Made by a program: the position numbers and the translations under genes
Source: an uncultured Christensenella sp.
GTDB lineage: Bacteria; Bacillota; Clostridia; Christensenellales; Borkfalkiaceae
DNA: 64,000 nucleotides
Direction of reading: 5' to 3'
Assembly: GCA_910579525.1 (NCBI GenBank)
Contig: CAJTUK010000007.1
Coordinates: forward strand, 43,419-107,418
Notes under the pieces: model-generated
What the model saw: the letters and a program-made list of their open reading frames with translations, nothing else
What the model was told of the DNA's origin: nothing
Databases searched by the model: none
In this document: in pieces, positions 26,504 to 35,278 of the stretch
Numbering within the stretch: position 1 is the stretch's first letter
How the letters are laid out: each line of letters opens with the position of its first letter

Positions 26504-27780
26504 TGAAGTTTAAAAGACGGCTCGAATTTTTCGGGTTAAGTTATTTTTCGGACAATATCGCGAGGACGGCTCCCGAGTTCGGATTCGGAACGCTGTTTTT
26601 GGCTTTGTTGCTGTCTTTCGTGTTCTTTCTCTGCGGATATATGGCGGCGGACACCGTACCTTTTGCCGTTCATTACGAAAACGCTTTGCAGTATAAGGAG
26701 TTTGTAAACGACGCGTTCTCCGAAGGCGTTACGATCGAAAACAACAGGGCGAGTTTTAAAAGGCGAGTAAACACCTATACCGACGACGGCGACAAAGCGG
26801 AATATGCGAAAAACGGATATGACCTGATAGTCGATACTCGTCCGTCGAATATGCTTATTCGATTCGAACAGACTGCGGTAAAGGGCGAGAACAGTATAGA
26901 CTACGAAAGTTATCTCGCTCTGACCGAAGCGCAAAAAAGCGAATATAAGCTCGTAACGCGCTATACGGACGAAGAACTTATAATAACGGACGAATTGACC
27001 GGAAAAATTACAGCTTATTTTAACGGCGCGGGTACGGAGGGGAGCGACGGATATAACGCAAACGCCGCCTCGGCTTATGCGGAACTGACGGCGGACAGGG
27101 ATAAATATTCAAAAGAGGAATACGGCAAAGAGCTTTATTGTCTGTACGTACGGTTCTACTATACTTCGGTAAGTTCCGTTCTCTACGGCGAGAGGGCGCC
27201 CGTTCTCCGGGACTATTATTACAGAAATTATATAGCCGCAAACAAATCGCACTATTTATTTATGTTCGACGAAATGTGCGCGGGCTCGTTTAAAACAGAC
27301 GGCGGTCTGCCCGTGGTGTTCGGAGGTTACTTCAATAAATGCGCGGACGGAACGGTAGAAGACGTGGGCGGACTGATTAAACAAGTATTTTACGACACCG
27401 CCGGTTATACGTTTTCTTCTTACTTTATGAGCACGGTGTTTCAGCTTCCGTTTCTGATTTTTATTCCGCTTATCCTCGCGCTTTTGCTCTGGTGTGCGGG
27501 AAAAATCGTTAAAAACGGTTGGGATAAAACATTTTCCGGCTGTTTTAAAACGGTAAGCGGGTTTATATGGGTTTCGGCGCTGTTGACTGCGCTTATAACG
27601 TTCGTTTTCGGCTTCTTTGTTTCCGCAAAAGCGATGTATTCCTATATGTCGCTGATCTTCGGTCTTCTTATTTTAATCCGCACGGTAATCTTCTGCGTTA
27701 CGTCGGTTATAAAAAACAAAAAGCCGCCCGAAGCGGAAGTTATGAATAACAATGATGATATTTTTGGAGGAAAATTATGA
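26503..27780 (+). CDS. Membrane protein with large extracytoplasmic domain, paralogue of 12429-13775
   Basis: A 425-residue protein of unknown function: one helix at ~28-50 (FLALLLSFVFFLCGYMA), a ~260-residue extracytoplasmic region, and C-terminal helices (~310-410). It is the counterpart of the 448-residue protein at 12429 (shared NGYDLIVDTR, YLALTEAQKSEYKLVTRYT and YYYRNYI patterns). Its start overlaps the ATPase stop and its end overlaps the next lipoprotein start, so it is tightly coupled to the operon. A role as an accessory part of the transporter is inferred from this position. Confidence 0.65.
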   Translation: MKFKRRLEFFGLSYFSDNIARTAPEFGFGTLFLALLLSFVFFLCGYMAADTVPFAVHYENALQYKEFVNDAFSEGVTIENNRASFKRRVNTYTDDGDKAEYAKNGYDLIVDTRPSNMLIRFEQTAVKGENSIDYESYLALTEAQKSEYKLVTRYTDEELIITDELTGKITAYFNGAGTEGSDGYNANAASAYAELTADRDKYSKEEYGKELYCLYVRFYYTSVSSVLYGERAPVLRDYYYRNYIAANKSHYLFMFDEMCAGSFKTDGGLPVVFGGYFNKCADGTVEDVGGLIKQVFYDTAGYTFSSYFMSTVFQLPFLIFIPLILALLLWCAGKIVKNGWDKTFSGCFKTVSGFIWVSALLTALITFVFGFFVSAKAMYSYMSLIFGLLILIRTVIFCVTSVIKNKKPPEAEVMNNNDDIFGGKL

Positions 27781-28769
27781 AATTAAGATTTAAGGCTCTT
27801 TTTATTGCTTGTTTGGCTGCGGTTTCGCTCGGGGTTTTTTCCGCATGCGGTAACGGCGACAAACCCGAACCGGACGGACCAGGAAACGAACAGCAGAACG
27901 AATACGGCACCGTTTCCGTCGAGAACGTAAAGGTTTATATAGACGACAATAAAAATTACACCTTTGCGGAGCTTAACCCCGTTTTCAGCAAGCCCGACAA
28001 AGCGGAAACTCTGGAATATCAGTATTCGAGCGATATCAAGATAGAAAACAACGTGGTTATTCCACTCAAACGTACGGATAAATCCGTGGGAGTGCGCGCC
28101 AAGAGCGAACATTTCAACACGACGTTTTACGTTGAAATAGAAAGAATTACCTATACCGGCGCGAACGCTTCCTCGCTGTACGACGTTTCGAGGTTCCCCG
28201 TGGATTCGCGCAAGGACAAATGCGCGCAAATTAACGGAAACACCACGCTTTTAATCGGCGACAGCTTTATGGACGATTACTTTATAGGCAACTATATGTC
28301 CTCATTTGCCGCAGATAAAGAGATTATCAACGCGGGTATGAGCTCGACGAGAACCTACCACTGGGAAAGGGAATTCAGCAATATCATAGGGGCAACCGCG
28401 CCTAAAAATATCGCTATTCATATAGGCACCAACAATTTCTACGATAATCCCAACGATACGGTGCAGGACGCGGAAGCAAGCCTCACCCGCCTTATGATGT
28501 ATATTCACAACAGATATCCCGAAACAAACGTGTATTGGTTCAATATCACACAGCGCACTGACACCGCTTACGCGCAGCGCGTTACCGAAACGAACGCGTA
28601 TATGGCGGAGTGGTGCGCGAAGTACGACTGGATAACGTGCGTGGATACCTGTTCTAAAATGAACTCCTCGCTTTTATTGGAGGACGGGATTCACCCCAAT
28701 GCCGCGGGATATAAAGTGTTCACCGACGAGCTTGTCAAAGCCGGATGCGAAATAATATCGAAAAATTAA
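27777..28769 (+). CDS. SGNH/GDSL-type esterase lipoprotein
   Basis: A 330-residue exported lipoprotein (lipobox FSACG, Cys ~24). Residues ~45-125 form a small beta-rich domain. The SGNH hydrolase follows with block I LLIGDSFMDD (Ser163), block II around INAGMSSTRTYHW, block III HIGTNNFYD and block V LEDGIHPNAAGY (catalytic Asp and His). It overlaps the upstream stop by 4 bp. In a polysaccharide operon it is probably a carbohydrate esterase removing acetyl groups before the glycosidases act (inference). Confidence 0.85.
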   Translation: MKLRFKALFIACLAAVSLGVFSACGNGDKPEPDGPGNEQQNEYGTVSVENVKVYIDDNKNYTFAELNPVFSKPDKAETLEYQYSSDIKIENNVVIPLKRTDKSVGVRAKSEHFNTTFYVEIERITYTGANASSLYDVSRFPVDSRKDKCAQINGNTTLLIGDSFMDDYFIGNYMSSFAADKEIINAGMSSTRTYHWEREFSNIIGATAPKNIAIHIGTNNFYDNPNDTVQDAEASLTRLMMYIHNRYPETNVYWFNITQRTDTAYAQRVTETNAYMAEWCAKYDWITCVDTCSKMNSSLLLEDGIHPNAAGYKVFTDELVKAGCEIISKN

Positions 28770-28790
28770 AAATTATAAGGAGATAAATTG

Positions 28791-30752
28791 ATGAGTAAAT
28801 TAAAAGCGTTTGCCTCGTTGGGACTTGCGGTTGCAATGGGAGCGACAATAGGGCTTTCCGCTTGCGGAAACGGCGGAAAACCTCTTCCGAATTATCAGGG
28901 CGAAGATAAAGACGCAAACGGCAACACCGTTTACAATACTTCGTTGTTTTACAACAACGCTTTAAAACAGGGCTATCCAGACCCGCAGGTGCTCGACGAT
29001 ACGGAAAGGTCGGGATATTATTACCTGTACGGCACGAGCGATTTTCAGGTAATGCGCTCTAAAAACCTTGCGGTATGGGAGCCTGTCCGCATAGTTCTCG
29101 ACAGGGCGCAGACCGAAGAAGTTAAAAACTGTTTAAGTTCAAACAACTGGGCGCCTGAAGTAATTTACGACGACGATACCAAGCTTTATTATATGTATTT
29201 CAGCGCGTCGCCGGACGCGGGAAGAGATTCTTCCGACACATCGAAGAAGGGCGTGGCTACGTTTATGCAATATAAATCATTCCAGATGTACGTTGCAACC
29301 TCTTCGAGCCCGACGGGACCTTTCAAAGTAGTTAATTTTAAAGACGAAACGAGCTGCGGCGCGGGTAACATACATACTTACAATACGACCGCGGAAAAGG
29401 AAATTACGCAGGAGCAGGCGGAAAGCGGACAATACGCTTATATAGCAGACGCGGCAAGCGGAAAATATTACGAGGCTTCTTTCCCCCAATACTGGGCTAA
29501 ATACTGCCTTTTCCAGCCCGACCAGCTTTCTAAATTAATGCAGAAAAACGGTTTGGGGCTTAACGGCGGCACGAGTATTCAAACTTACGACGCGGGCTAT
29601 TACGCCACGATAGACCCTTCGCCTTTCGTAGACCCCGCAACCGGTAAAAAGTACCTCTATTTCAAGGCGGAAGGCAGTTTGGGTCAGGACTGGAACATTT
29701 CCGTTGGGGTTGAAATGGAGAACTGGCTCAAACCCAAGTGGGAAACGGCGCAGTATGTGGCGGTTGACCATTTCAAAACGGTTGACGACTGGAAAAAAGG
29801 CGAAAATAAGGGCGTAAGTTACGAAATCGATGATTACACCTGCAACGAAGGACAGTATATGCTCCATCACCGCGATGAAAGCGGCAAGGATTGGTACTAT
29901 TTTACTTTCTCCGTAAACGATTACGCAAAGAGAGATTATCAGGTAGGTATGGCGGTAGGCGACAACCCGTTGGGGCCGTTCCGCAAACTCGAAGAGTATG
30001 AAGGCGGGCTTCTTTTAAGTGCGAACAACATAGACAGCGGCACCGTTTCCGGCACGGGACACCACTCTTTCGTTACGGTAGGCGACCAGCTGTATATAGC
30101 TTATCACCGCCACAGAAACGCGTTGAAGCCCAGCGCAGACCGCTACACCGCTATAGACGAGGTTAAGTTCATAACCGTAGAGGACAAAAACGGCGAAGAT
30201 ATGGTTATCCCTTACGTAAACGGACCTACGGATACCGTTCAGCCCCTTCCCGATTTATACAGCGGTTATACGAACGTAGCGCCCAAGGCTACGGTAAGCT
30301 GTACGGACGCGTCAACGGAAGCGGGCTGCGTAAACGACGGACTGTTATCCGTTTATAAACTCGCAGACGAAGATTTTACAAATTATATCCGCGAAAGCTA
30401 TATCACCAAAACTTCGACTTTCAGCTTCGATTTCGCAAACGAAACGGAAGTCCGCGCGGTAATGGTTTACAATTCGGCGCTGGTAAGAACTATGTTCTAC
30501 AATATTTCGCGCATGGAATTCGTCCTTGCGGACGGTACAACCCGCGTAATAGAAAACGTTAAGTTCGACGTCGAGCAATACTGCGAAATAGGCGGTCAGA
30601 ACAACAACACCGTAAGAGATATCAAGTCGGGCGCGGCGGCGTTAGCCGAATTTAACGGCATAAAAGTCAAATCGGTAAAAATCACCGTTGAAGTACCCGA
30701 GGGGCAGGATGAAGTGGGAATTTCCGAAATTAAAATTTTAGGTAAAGCGTAA
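28791..30752 (+). CDS. GH43-family glycosidase lipoprotein
   Basis: A 653-residue exported lipoprotein. ATG 28791 is preferred over the adjacent TTG because AAGGAGAT is at 28778-28785. The lipobox is LSACG. The five-bladed propeller of GH43 starts at GYPDPQVL (Asp64 as likely catalytic base), with YYYLYGTSDF, NWAPEVIYDDDTKLYYMYF and later GHHSFVTVGDQLYIAYHRH. The C-terminal ~130 residues (from SGYTNVAPKATVSC) look like a discoidin/F5-8C-type carbohydrate-binding domain. GH43 enzymes are mainly arabinofuranosidases or xylosidases. It would act on side chains at the cell surface; the exact activity cannot be read. Confidence 0.85.
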   Translation: MSKLKAFASLGLAVAMGATIGLSACGNGGKPLPNYQGEDKDANGNTVYNTSLFYNNALKQGYPDPQVLDDTERSGYYYLYGTSDFQVMRSKNLAVWEPVRIVLDRAQTEEVKNCLSSNNWAPEVIYDDDTKLYYMYFSASPDAGRDSSDTSKKGVATFMQYKSFQMYVATSSSPTGPFKVVNFKDETSCGAGNIHTYNTTAEKEITQEQAESGQYAYIADAASGKYYEASFPQYWAKYCLFQPDQLSKLMQKNGLGLNGGTSIQTYDAGYYATIDPSPFVDPATGKKYLYFKAEGSLGQDWNISVGVEMENWLKPKWETAQYVAVDHFKTVDDWKKGENKGVSYEIDDYTCNEGQYMLHHRDESGKDWYYFTFSVNDYAKRDYQVGMAVGDNPLGPFRKLEEYEGGLLLSANNIDSGTVSGTGHHSFVTVGDQLYIAYHRHRNALKPSADRYTAIDEVKFITVEDKNGEDMVIPYVNGPTDTVQPLPDLYSGYTNVAPKATVSCTDASTEAGCVNDGLLSVYKLADEDFTNYIRESYITKTSTFSFDFANETEVRAVMVYNSALVRTMFYNISRMEFVLADGTTRVIENVKFDVEQYCEIGGQNNNTVRDIKSGAAALAEFNGIKVKSVKITVEVPEGQDEVGISEIKILGKA

Positions 30753-30765
30753 GGAGGAAACTGAT

Positions 30766-31809
30766 ATGAAAAAATTTGCAAAAGTTGCGTCTGTTGCACT
30801 TTGCGCCGCGGCGCTCACCATAGGTTTTACTGCCTGCGGCGAAGAGGAACCCCCTTACAGCTTTGTAAATGAAGAACACGCGGTTGCGCAGGCGGACGCG
30901 GGTATGACCATAGACGGCAAGTTCGATGAAGCCTGCTGGAATAACGTGCGTTGGCTCATCGCGGAGGATAAACCCAATTCGATGCAGTCCGCGGATATCG
31001 ACTTTGTAAGCTTTATAGGCGGCAAGGGCGTTTACTTCGGGATGAAGGTAGTGGAGCACGGAAACAATATCTGGGTAAATCCCAACCGTACCTCTTGGGT
31101 AAACAGCACGATGGAAATGTATCTGGGGCCCGTAGGCGTAGAAAACGGCTCGCACAAGACTTTGGAGTTCGATTTTCAGGCGGACGGCACGATAGGTAGC
31201 AACCGTGTAAATTCGCCGGTGGGCTGGTTGAGCGCAAACACCGTGTGGGAAATAATGCCCGTGGTCGCTTCACAGACTTTGGGCGGCGAGCTGAACACGG
31301 AGGAATGCAACGGCTATCAGATAGAAGCGTTTTTCCCCTTCGAGTTTCTCGAATTCGTCGGCTGGGACGTATCCGACCCCGAAAATATGATTATGGGTGT
31401 AGATCCCGTGCACATCTTTTCTTTAAACTACACGGGAGAGGACGTAGGCGCGAACGAAACCAACGACAGAGTATGGTCGCGCTGGGCAAGCAAATATCTC
31501 CCCGATATCGGCTGGCTCAATCCCGATACGTATTTCCACTTCGGCAAAGACGGACTTGTGGCGTACGACTATAACATAACTTTCAGCGGAACGGGAAGGG
31601 GCAACGTAACGGAAAAATACGGTTTGCCTTACGTTCTCGGTCAAAGAGCCGCCGAGTTCGAAATAACCGCCGTAAACGGAGCCGACATAACGAAAGTTAC
31701 CGTCAACGGTAAAGATTATACTAACGCTTTAAGGCGCGAGGGCGCTACGGCAATTCTTTCAGTAGGCAAGCCTACGGAAGATTTGAACATCGAAATAGAA
31801 ATTGATTGA
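30766..31809 (+). CDS. CBM9-like sugar-binding lipoprotein
   Basis: A 347-residue exported lipoprotein (lipobox FTACG) with an AAGGAGG site. Residues ~40-235 resemble the CBM9/DOMON-like sandwich found in xylan-binding proteins: MTIDGKFDEACWNNVRWL, SADIDFVSFIGGKGVYFGMK, NSTMEMYLGP, YQIEAFFPFEFLEFVGWD. The last ~75 residues form a small domain with VTVNGKDYTN. No catalytic residues are seen. It probably holds the polysaccharide near the surface enzymes of this operon. Confidence 0.7.
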   Translation: MKKFAKVASVALCAAALTIGFTACGEEEPPYSFVNEEHAVAQADAGMTIDGKFDEACWNNVRWLIAEDKPNSMQSADIDFVSFIGGKGVYFGMKVVEHGNNIWVNPNRTSWVNSTMEMYLGPVGVENGSHKTLEFDFQADGTIGSNRVNSPVGWLSANTVWEIMPVVASQTLGGELNTEECNGYQIEAFFPFEFLEFVGWDVSDPENMIMGVDPVHIFSLNYTGEDVGANETNDRVWSRWASKYLPDIGWLNPDTYFHFGKDGLVAYDYNITFSGTGRGNVTEKYGLPYVLGQRAAEFEITAVNGADITKVTVNGKDYTNALRREGATAILSVGKPTEDLNIEIEID

Positions 31810-31855
31810 GATTAAACACCTGACGGTGTCAATTTAAAAAGATAAGGAGATAAAG

Positions 31856-34800
31856 ATGAAAAAGAAATTAAAAGTTGCTATTCCTTTTGCGGTGCTCACG
31901 CTCACTTGCGGGATATCCGCGGGCGTATTTGCGGGCTGTAATACCCACGAGCACAATTACTCGGAATGGAAAATCGAAGGCAGCGAACACGTAAGAGTTT
32001 GCCCCGAAGACGGTGAAAAGGACGAAAGCACCAGAGCTCCCCACGAATTCTTCGGCGGGATATGCGACGTGTGCGGCGCGGACGAAAACGCAGGCAAACA
32101 GTACGGTACTGCCTCCGGTCAGATTAAACTGCATAAGCTGGGCGGCTACGAAACCGATTACACAGGCGTTACTATCGATATGGGCGACGACGACGTTATA
32201 GCCGAAGTAAACCCCGCCACGGGCGAATTTACTATAGAGGACGCCGTTGCGGGCAAAGACTATAATCTCAAAATATCAAAAGCGGGTTATAAGGATTATA
32301 AAACGGTAGTCAACGTGGAAGCTGATAAAAATACCGTAATAGGCGGTTCGAGGGGCGCCGTTCTCGAATATGACGCGTTCGGCTTGCTTGCCGACTACGA
32401 CGCGAATTATCACGATTTTTCACACGTAAACGAAGAAAACCCCACGCTCAATTTCCTTGAAAACGACGGAACAAAGACTTTGAACGTTCTTTCGAAGGAC
32501 GGCTATTCCGAGCTTTCCGCGACTATGCATTTGGAGTTTTCAAACAGCTTGAACGGTTTGCGTACGCAGGGCATTGTGCTTAAATTCGACGACGGAAAGC
32601 ACGTTATCGTGCGTTACCACAACGGCGATATGCAAAACGGCAATATCCAGTACGCAAACAACCTTTGGTCGTTGAAAGCAGAAGACACGCTGTTTTCCGG
32701 CACGGACGGCTGGGCTTGGGGCGAGCATAAGCTCCGCGATTTGACTTCTGCGGAGACGGCGGCGCTCAAAGCCGACGGCATAGATTTGACGGTTATGCTC
32801 AAAGACGGCGCAATTCACACCTTCCTGGGCGGCGTTTATATCGAAAGCTACGCGCTGCCCGAGGAATACGCGGGCAAGAATGCTCAAGTAGGTTACTTCA
32901 TATTCAACACCGTAAGCAACGCTTCCGTTTCTTACGAAATCAAGGACAGCGCGCCAGAGTTGAAGAGTACCCTTAAAATCAACGTTACCAACCCCGAGGA
33001 CGGCACGGAGTGTCGGGTGGACGTAGGCAACGTAAAGGATAAATACGAGTTGACCGATACCGTCGAGCTTACATTCTACGCACCCGAAGGTTATAAGCTG
33101 GAAGCTCTTACCATAAACGGCGCAGACAGATACGGCGACGTTAAAAACAATATCCTTATCATAAACACAAACCGTCTGAACGTTGAAGTAAACGCGGTAT
33201 TCGCCAAGCAAAGGGAAGTTGCGCTTGACGTTACGGTAAAGGGCGCCGAGCTGGGCAAAACCGAAAACCTTGCGCAGGGCACGAACGTAACGTTCAAAAA
33301 TACCGATTATAGCTTCCGAGTAAGCGCGGAAGGCAAAATAACGGGCAATATTCTTGCAGGCAGATACACCGTAGTCGCAAACGGATATTTTGAAAAGACC
33401 TTAAATATTGACGAGGACACTACGGAAATAGTTCTCGAACGCGACACGTTTAAAGAAATTCTCGGTTGGGGTAATTTCAATTTCGAAAACCAGAACGCCG
33501 AAGAGCCGGAGTTTGCTATCACCAACGACTGCGCCGTAGTACTTACGAACAAAACTTACGACAGCGGAGTTATGGCAAGCATTTATCTTAAAGGCAACAA
33601 TATGAATGCGGGCAACGCGGGAATAGTGTTCCGCTTTGTAGGCAACGGTCTTGCAGACAACGGCGAATCGTTTACCGTATTGATGCAGGGCACGAAAAAG
33701 GTTCAGGTCGCGGAGGACAATCTTTGGGGCAAAACGACGGTTGCAACCGGATGCAACTGGAACAACCTTATATACTTCGAGAACTGTTACGACGACGATA
33801 TGGACCGCGTTGCGGACGAACATTCTGCCGAATATCTTCAATCGTACGCTGACGGAACGTTAAAACTTTCCATATTGCGCGACGGAGTGACGTTCTACGT
33901 ATATCTCAACAACAGGCTCGTAGGTAAACATACGTTAGACGTAAAATATGCGGGCGCGAAGTGCGAAGTCGGCTTTATGAGCGGTCATTTGCAGGACGCT
34001 ACAAGCTGGAAGAGCTGGAAGGTCGAAATAGAAGAAAACGTTACGCGTAAGGCGGTAAGCGTCACTAACGGCACTGCGGCGGGCGCGCACGGCACCGTTA
34101 CCATTCCCGAAGGAAATTATATCGAAGGCGAAAACGTCAATTTGACTGTTACCCCCGACAAGGGCTACGTAATAAAAAAACTTACCGTCGGCGGCAGGGA
34201 CGTAACTTCACAGGTAGCAGTAAACCCCGAAACGCAGACAGGAACGTGCTCTGTAATGCTCTACGGAGATTCGGCTGTGGTTGCCGAGTTCGAAGAGATT
34301 GTTTACGGCAGTATCGAAAGCGCGGTAAATATGAAGAAGATGGGTGAAACCGTGGCTTTGACCGACGGAACGGAAGTTACCCTTTCTAACAGCAATTTCA
34401 TATACAAATGTACCGTTGCGGGCGGAAAGATTAATCTTGCCGAGATAGCGGTAGGAACGTATAAGGTAAGCGCGCAGGGCGTAAGAGACGCGTCCGTCAC
34501 TATAACCGAAGCAAAATACGAGACGGCTATACTTTTCGAATATGTCAGGTTTACTTCTTGGTTAGGCTTCGACGACCATCTTCACGACTATTCGCACGTG
34601 AACGATGCACAGTCTGTTATAAGCGTGAACGGCGACGGCAACAAGACTATGGATATAATTTCAACCGACAAGTACGACGACGTGGCTTTGACCATTAAGG
34701 CAAAGGACTCGAACGCGGGCGTTATTCAGGGTATGGTTCTCCAATTCTCCGACGGAAAGTGCGCGATATTTAACCTGAAAACAGACCAAACGCTCGTTCA

Positions 34801-35116
34801 GTTCAGAAACGAGTATTGGGGCAAACTATCGATATTCGTCGACGAAAGCGGCAATACCGTATGGAAGGAGTCCGGAGCAGGCTCCGTCACGCAGAGCGAT
34901 ATAGACAAATTCAACGGCGACGGCGTTGAAGTTAAGCTCGTCCGCAAGGGCGGGAAGCTGTATTGCTTCGTAGACGGCAGACAGGTTTACTCTATCGAGC
35001 TGCCCGCGGATTATGTGAACGATACGGTTCAGGTCGGATTCTTTGCGAGCGACGTAAAAGCCAACGCGGTCTGGAATATCGACATTTCTACCGATCTTCC
35101 CGAGGTTACGGATTAA
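31856..35116 (+). CDS. Large multidomain surface lipoprotein with three sugar-binding-like repeats
   Basis: A 1086-residue exported lipoprotein (lipobox FAGCN). Residues ~25-80 are a Cys/His motif domain (HEHNYSEW, CPEDGE, then GGICDVCGADE). Then three lectin-like modules lie near 180-365, 530-740 and 905-1080. They share patterns: HDFSHVNEENP/HDYSHVNDAQS, QGIVLKFDDGKH/QGMVLQFSDGKC, YANNLWSLK/FRNEYWGKL, VYIESYALPEEYAGKNAQVGYF / RQVYSIELPADYVNDTVQVGFF (shown in pieces). Short carboxypeptidase-regulatory-like or BACON-like domains sit between them (GEFTIEDAVAGKDYNLKISK). Function is probably polymer binding. The upstream gap has an AAGGAG site. Confidence 0.65.
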   Translation: MKKKLKVAIPFAVLTLTCGISAGVFAGCNTHEHNYSEWKIEGSEHVRVCPEDGEKDESTRAPHEFFGGICDVCGADENAGKQYGTASGQIKLHKLGGYETDYTGVTIDMGDDDVIAEVNPATGEFTIEDAVAGKDYNLKISKAGYKDYKTVVNVEADKNTVIGGSRGAVLEYDAFGLLADYDANYHDFSHVNEENPTLNFLENDGTKTLNVLSKDGYSELSATMHLEFSNSLNGLRTQGIVLKFDDGKHVIVRYHNGDMQNGNIQYANNLWSLKAEDTLFSGTDGWAWGEHKLRDLTSAETAALKADGIDLTVMLKDGAIHTFLGGVYIESYALPEEYAGKNAQVGYFIFNTVSNASVSYEIKDSAPELKSTLKINVTNPEDGTECRVDVGNVKDKYELTDTVELTFYAPEGYKLEALTINGADRYGDVKNNILIINTNRLNVEVNAVFAKQREVALDVTVKGAELGKTENLAQGTNVTFKNTDYSFRVSAEGKITGNILAGRYTVVANGYFEKTLNIDEDTTEIVLERDTFKEILGWGNFNFENQNAEEPEFAITNDCAVVLTNKTYDSGVMASIYLKGNNMNAGNAGIVFRFVGNGLADNGESFTVLMQGTKKVQVAEDNLWGKTTVATGCNWNNLIYFENCYDDDMDRVADEHSAEYLQSYADGTLKLSILRDGVTFYVYLNNRLVGKHTLDVKYAGAKCEVGFMSGHLQDATSWKSWKVEIEENVTRKAVSVTNGTAAGAHGTVTIPEGNYIEGENVNLTVTPDKGYVIKKLTVGGRDVTSQVAVNPETQTGTCSVMLYGDSAVVAEFEEIVYGSIESAVNMKKMGETVALTDGTEVTLSNSNFIYKCTVAGGKINLAEIAVGTYKVSAQGVRDASVTITEAKYETAILFEYVRFTSWLGFDDHLHDYSHVNDAQSVISVNGDGNKTMDIISTDKYDDVALTIKAKDSNAGVIQGMVLQFSDGKCAIFNLKTDQTLVQFRNEYWGKLSIFVDESGNTVWKESGAGSVTQSDIDKFNGDGVEVKLVRKGGKLYCFVDGRQVYSIELPADYVNDTVQVGFFASDVKANAVWNIDISTDLPEVTD

Positions 35117-35171
35117 TTTGCGTCAAGCATTTTAAAGACTGGTTTTTTTCTCCATATTACTTCGAACCCGA

Positions 35172-35225
35172 GGAGGGCGGTTGCGCTCTCCCCGGGGGAA
35201 AGGTTTTAACCGCGGGTATGCGGTT
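35172..35225 (+). promoter_or_regulatory. Two small hairpins ahead of the binding-protein gene
   Basis: Hairpin GGAGGGCG/CGCTCTCC (35172-35191, one G-T pair) and AACCGC/GCGGTT (35208-35225) lie in the 162-bp gap before the solute-binding protein. Neither has a T-run. They may set different mRNA levels within the operon. Confidence 0.35.
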
Positions 35226-35278
35226 TACGGACGAATTATAGTGCGGTCATATAAAAATAAAAAGGATTAGGTGAAAAA

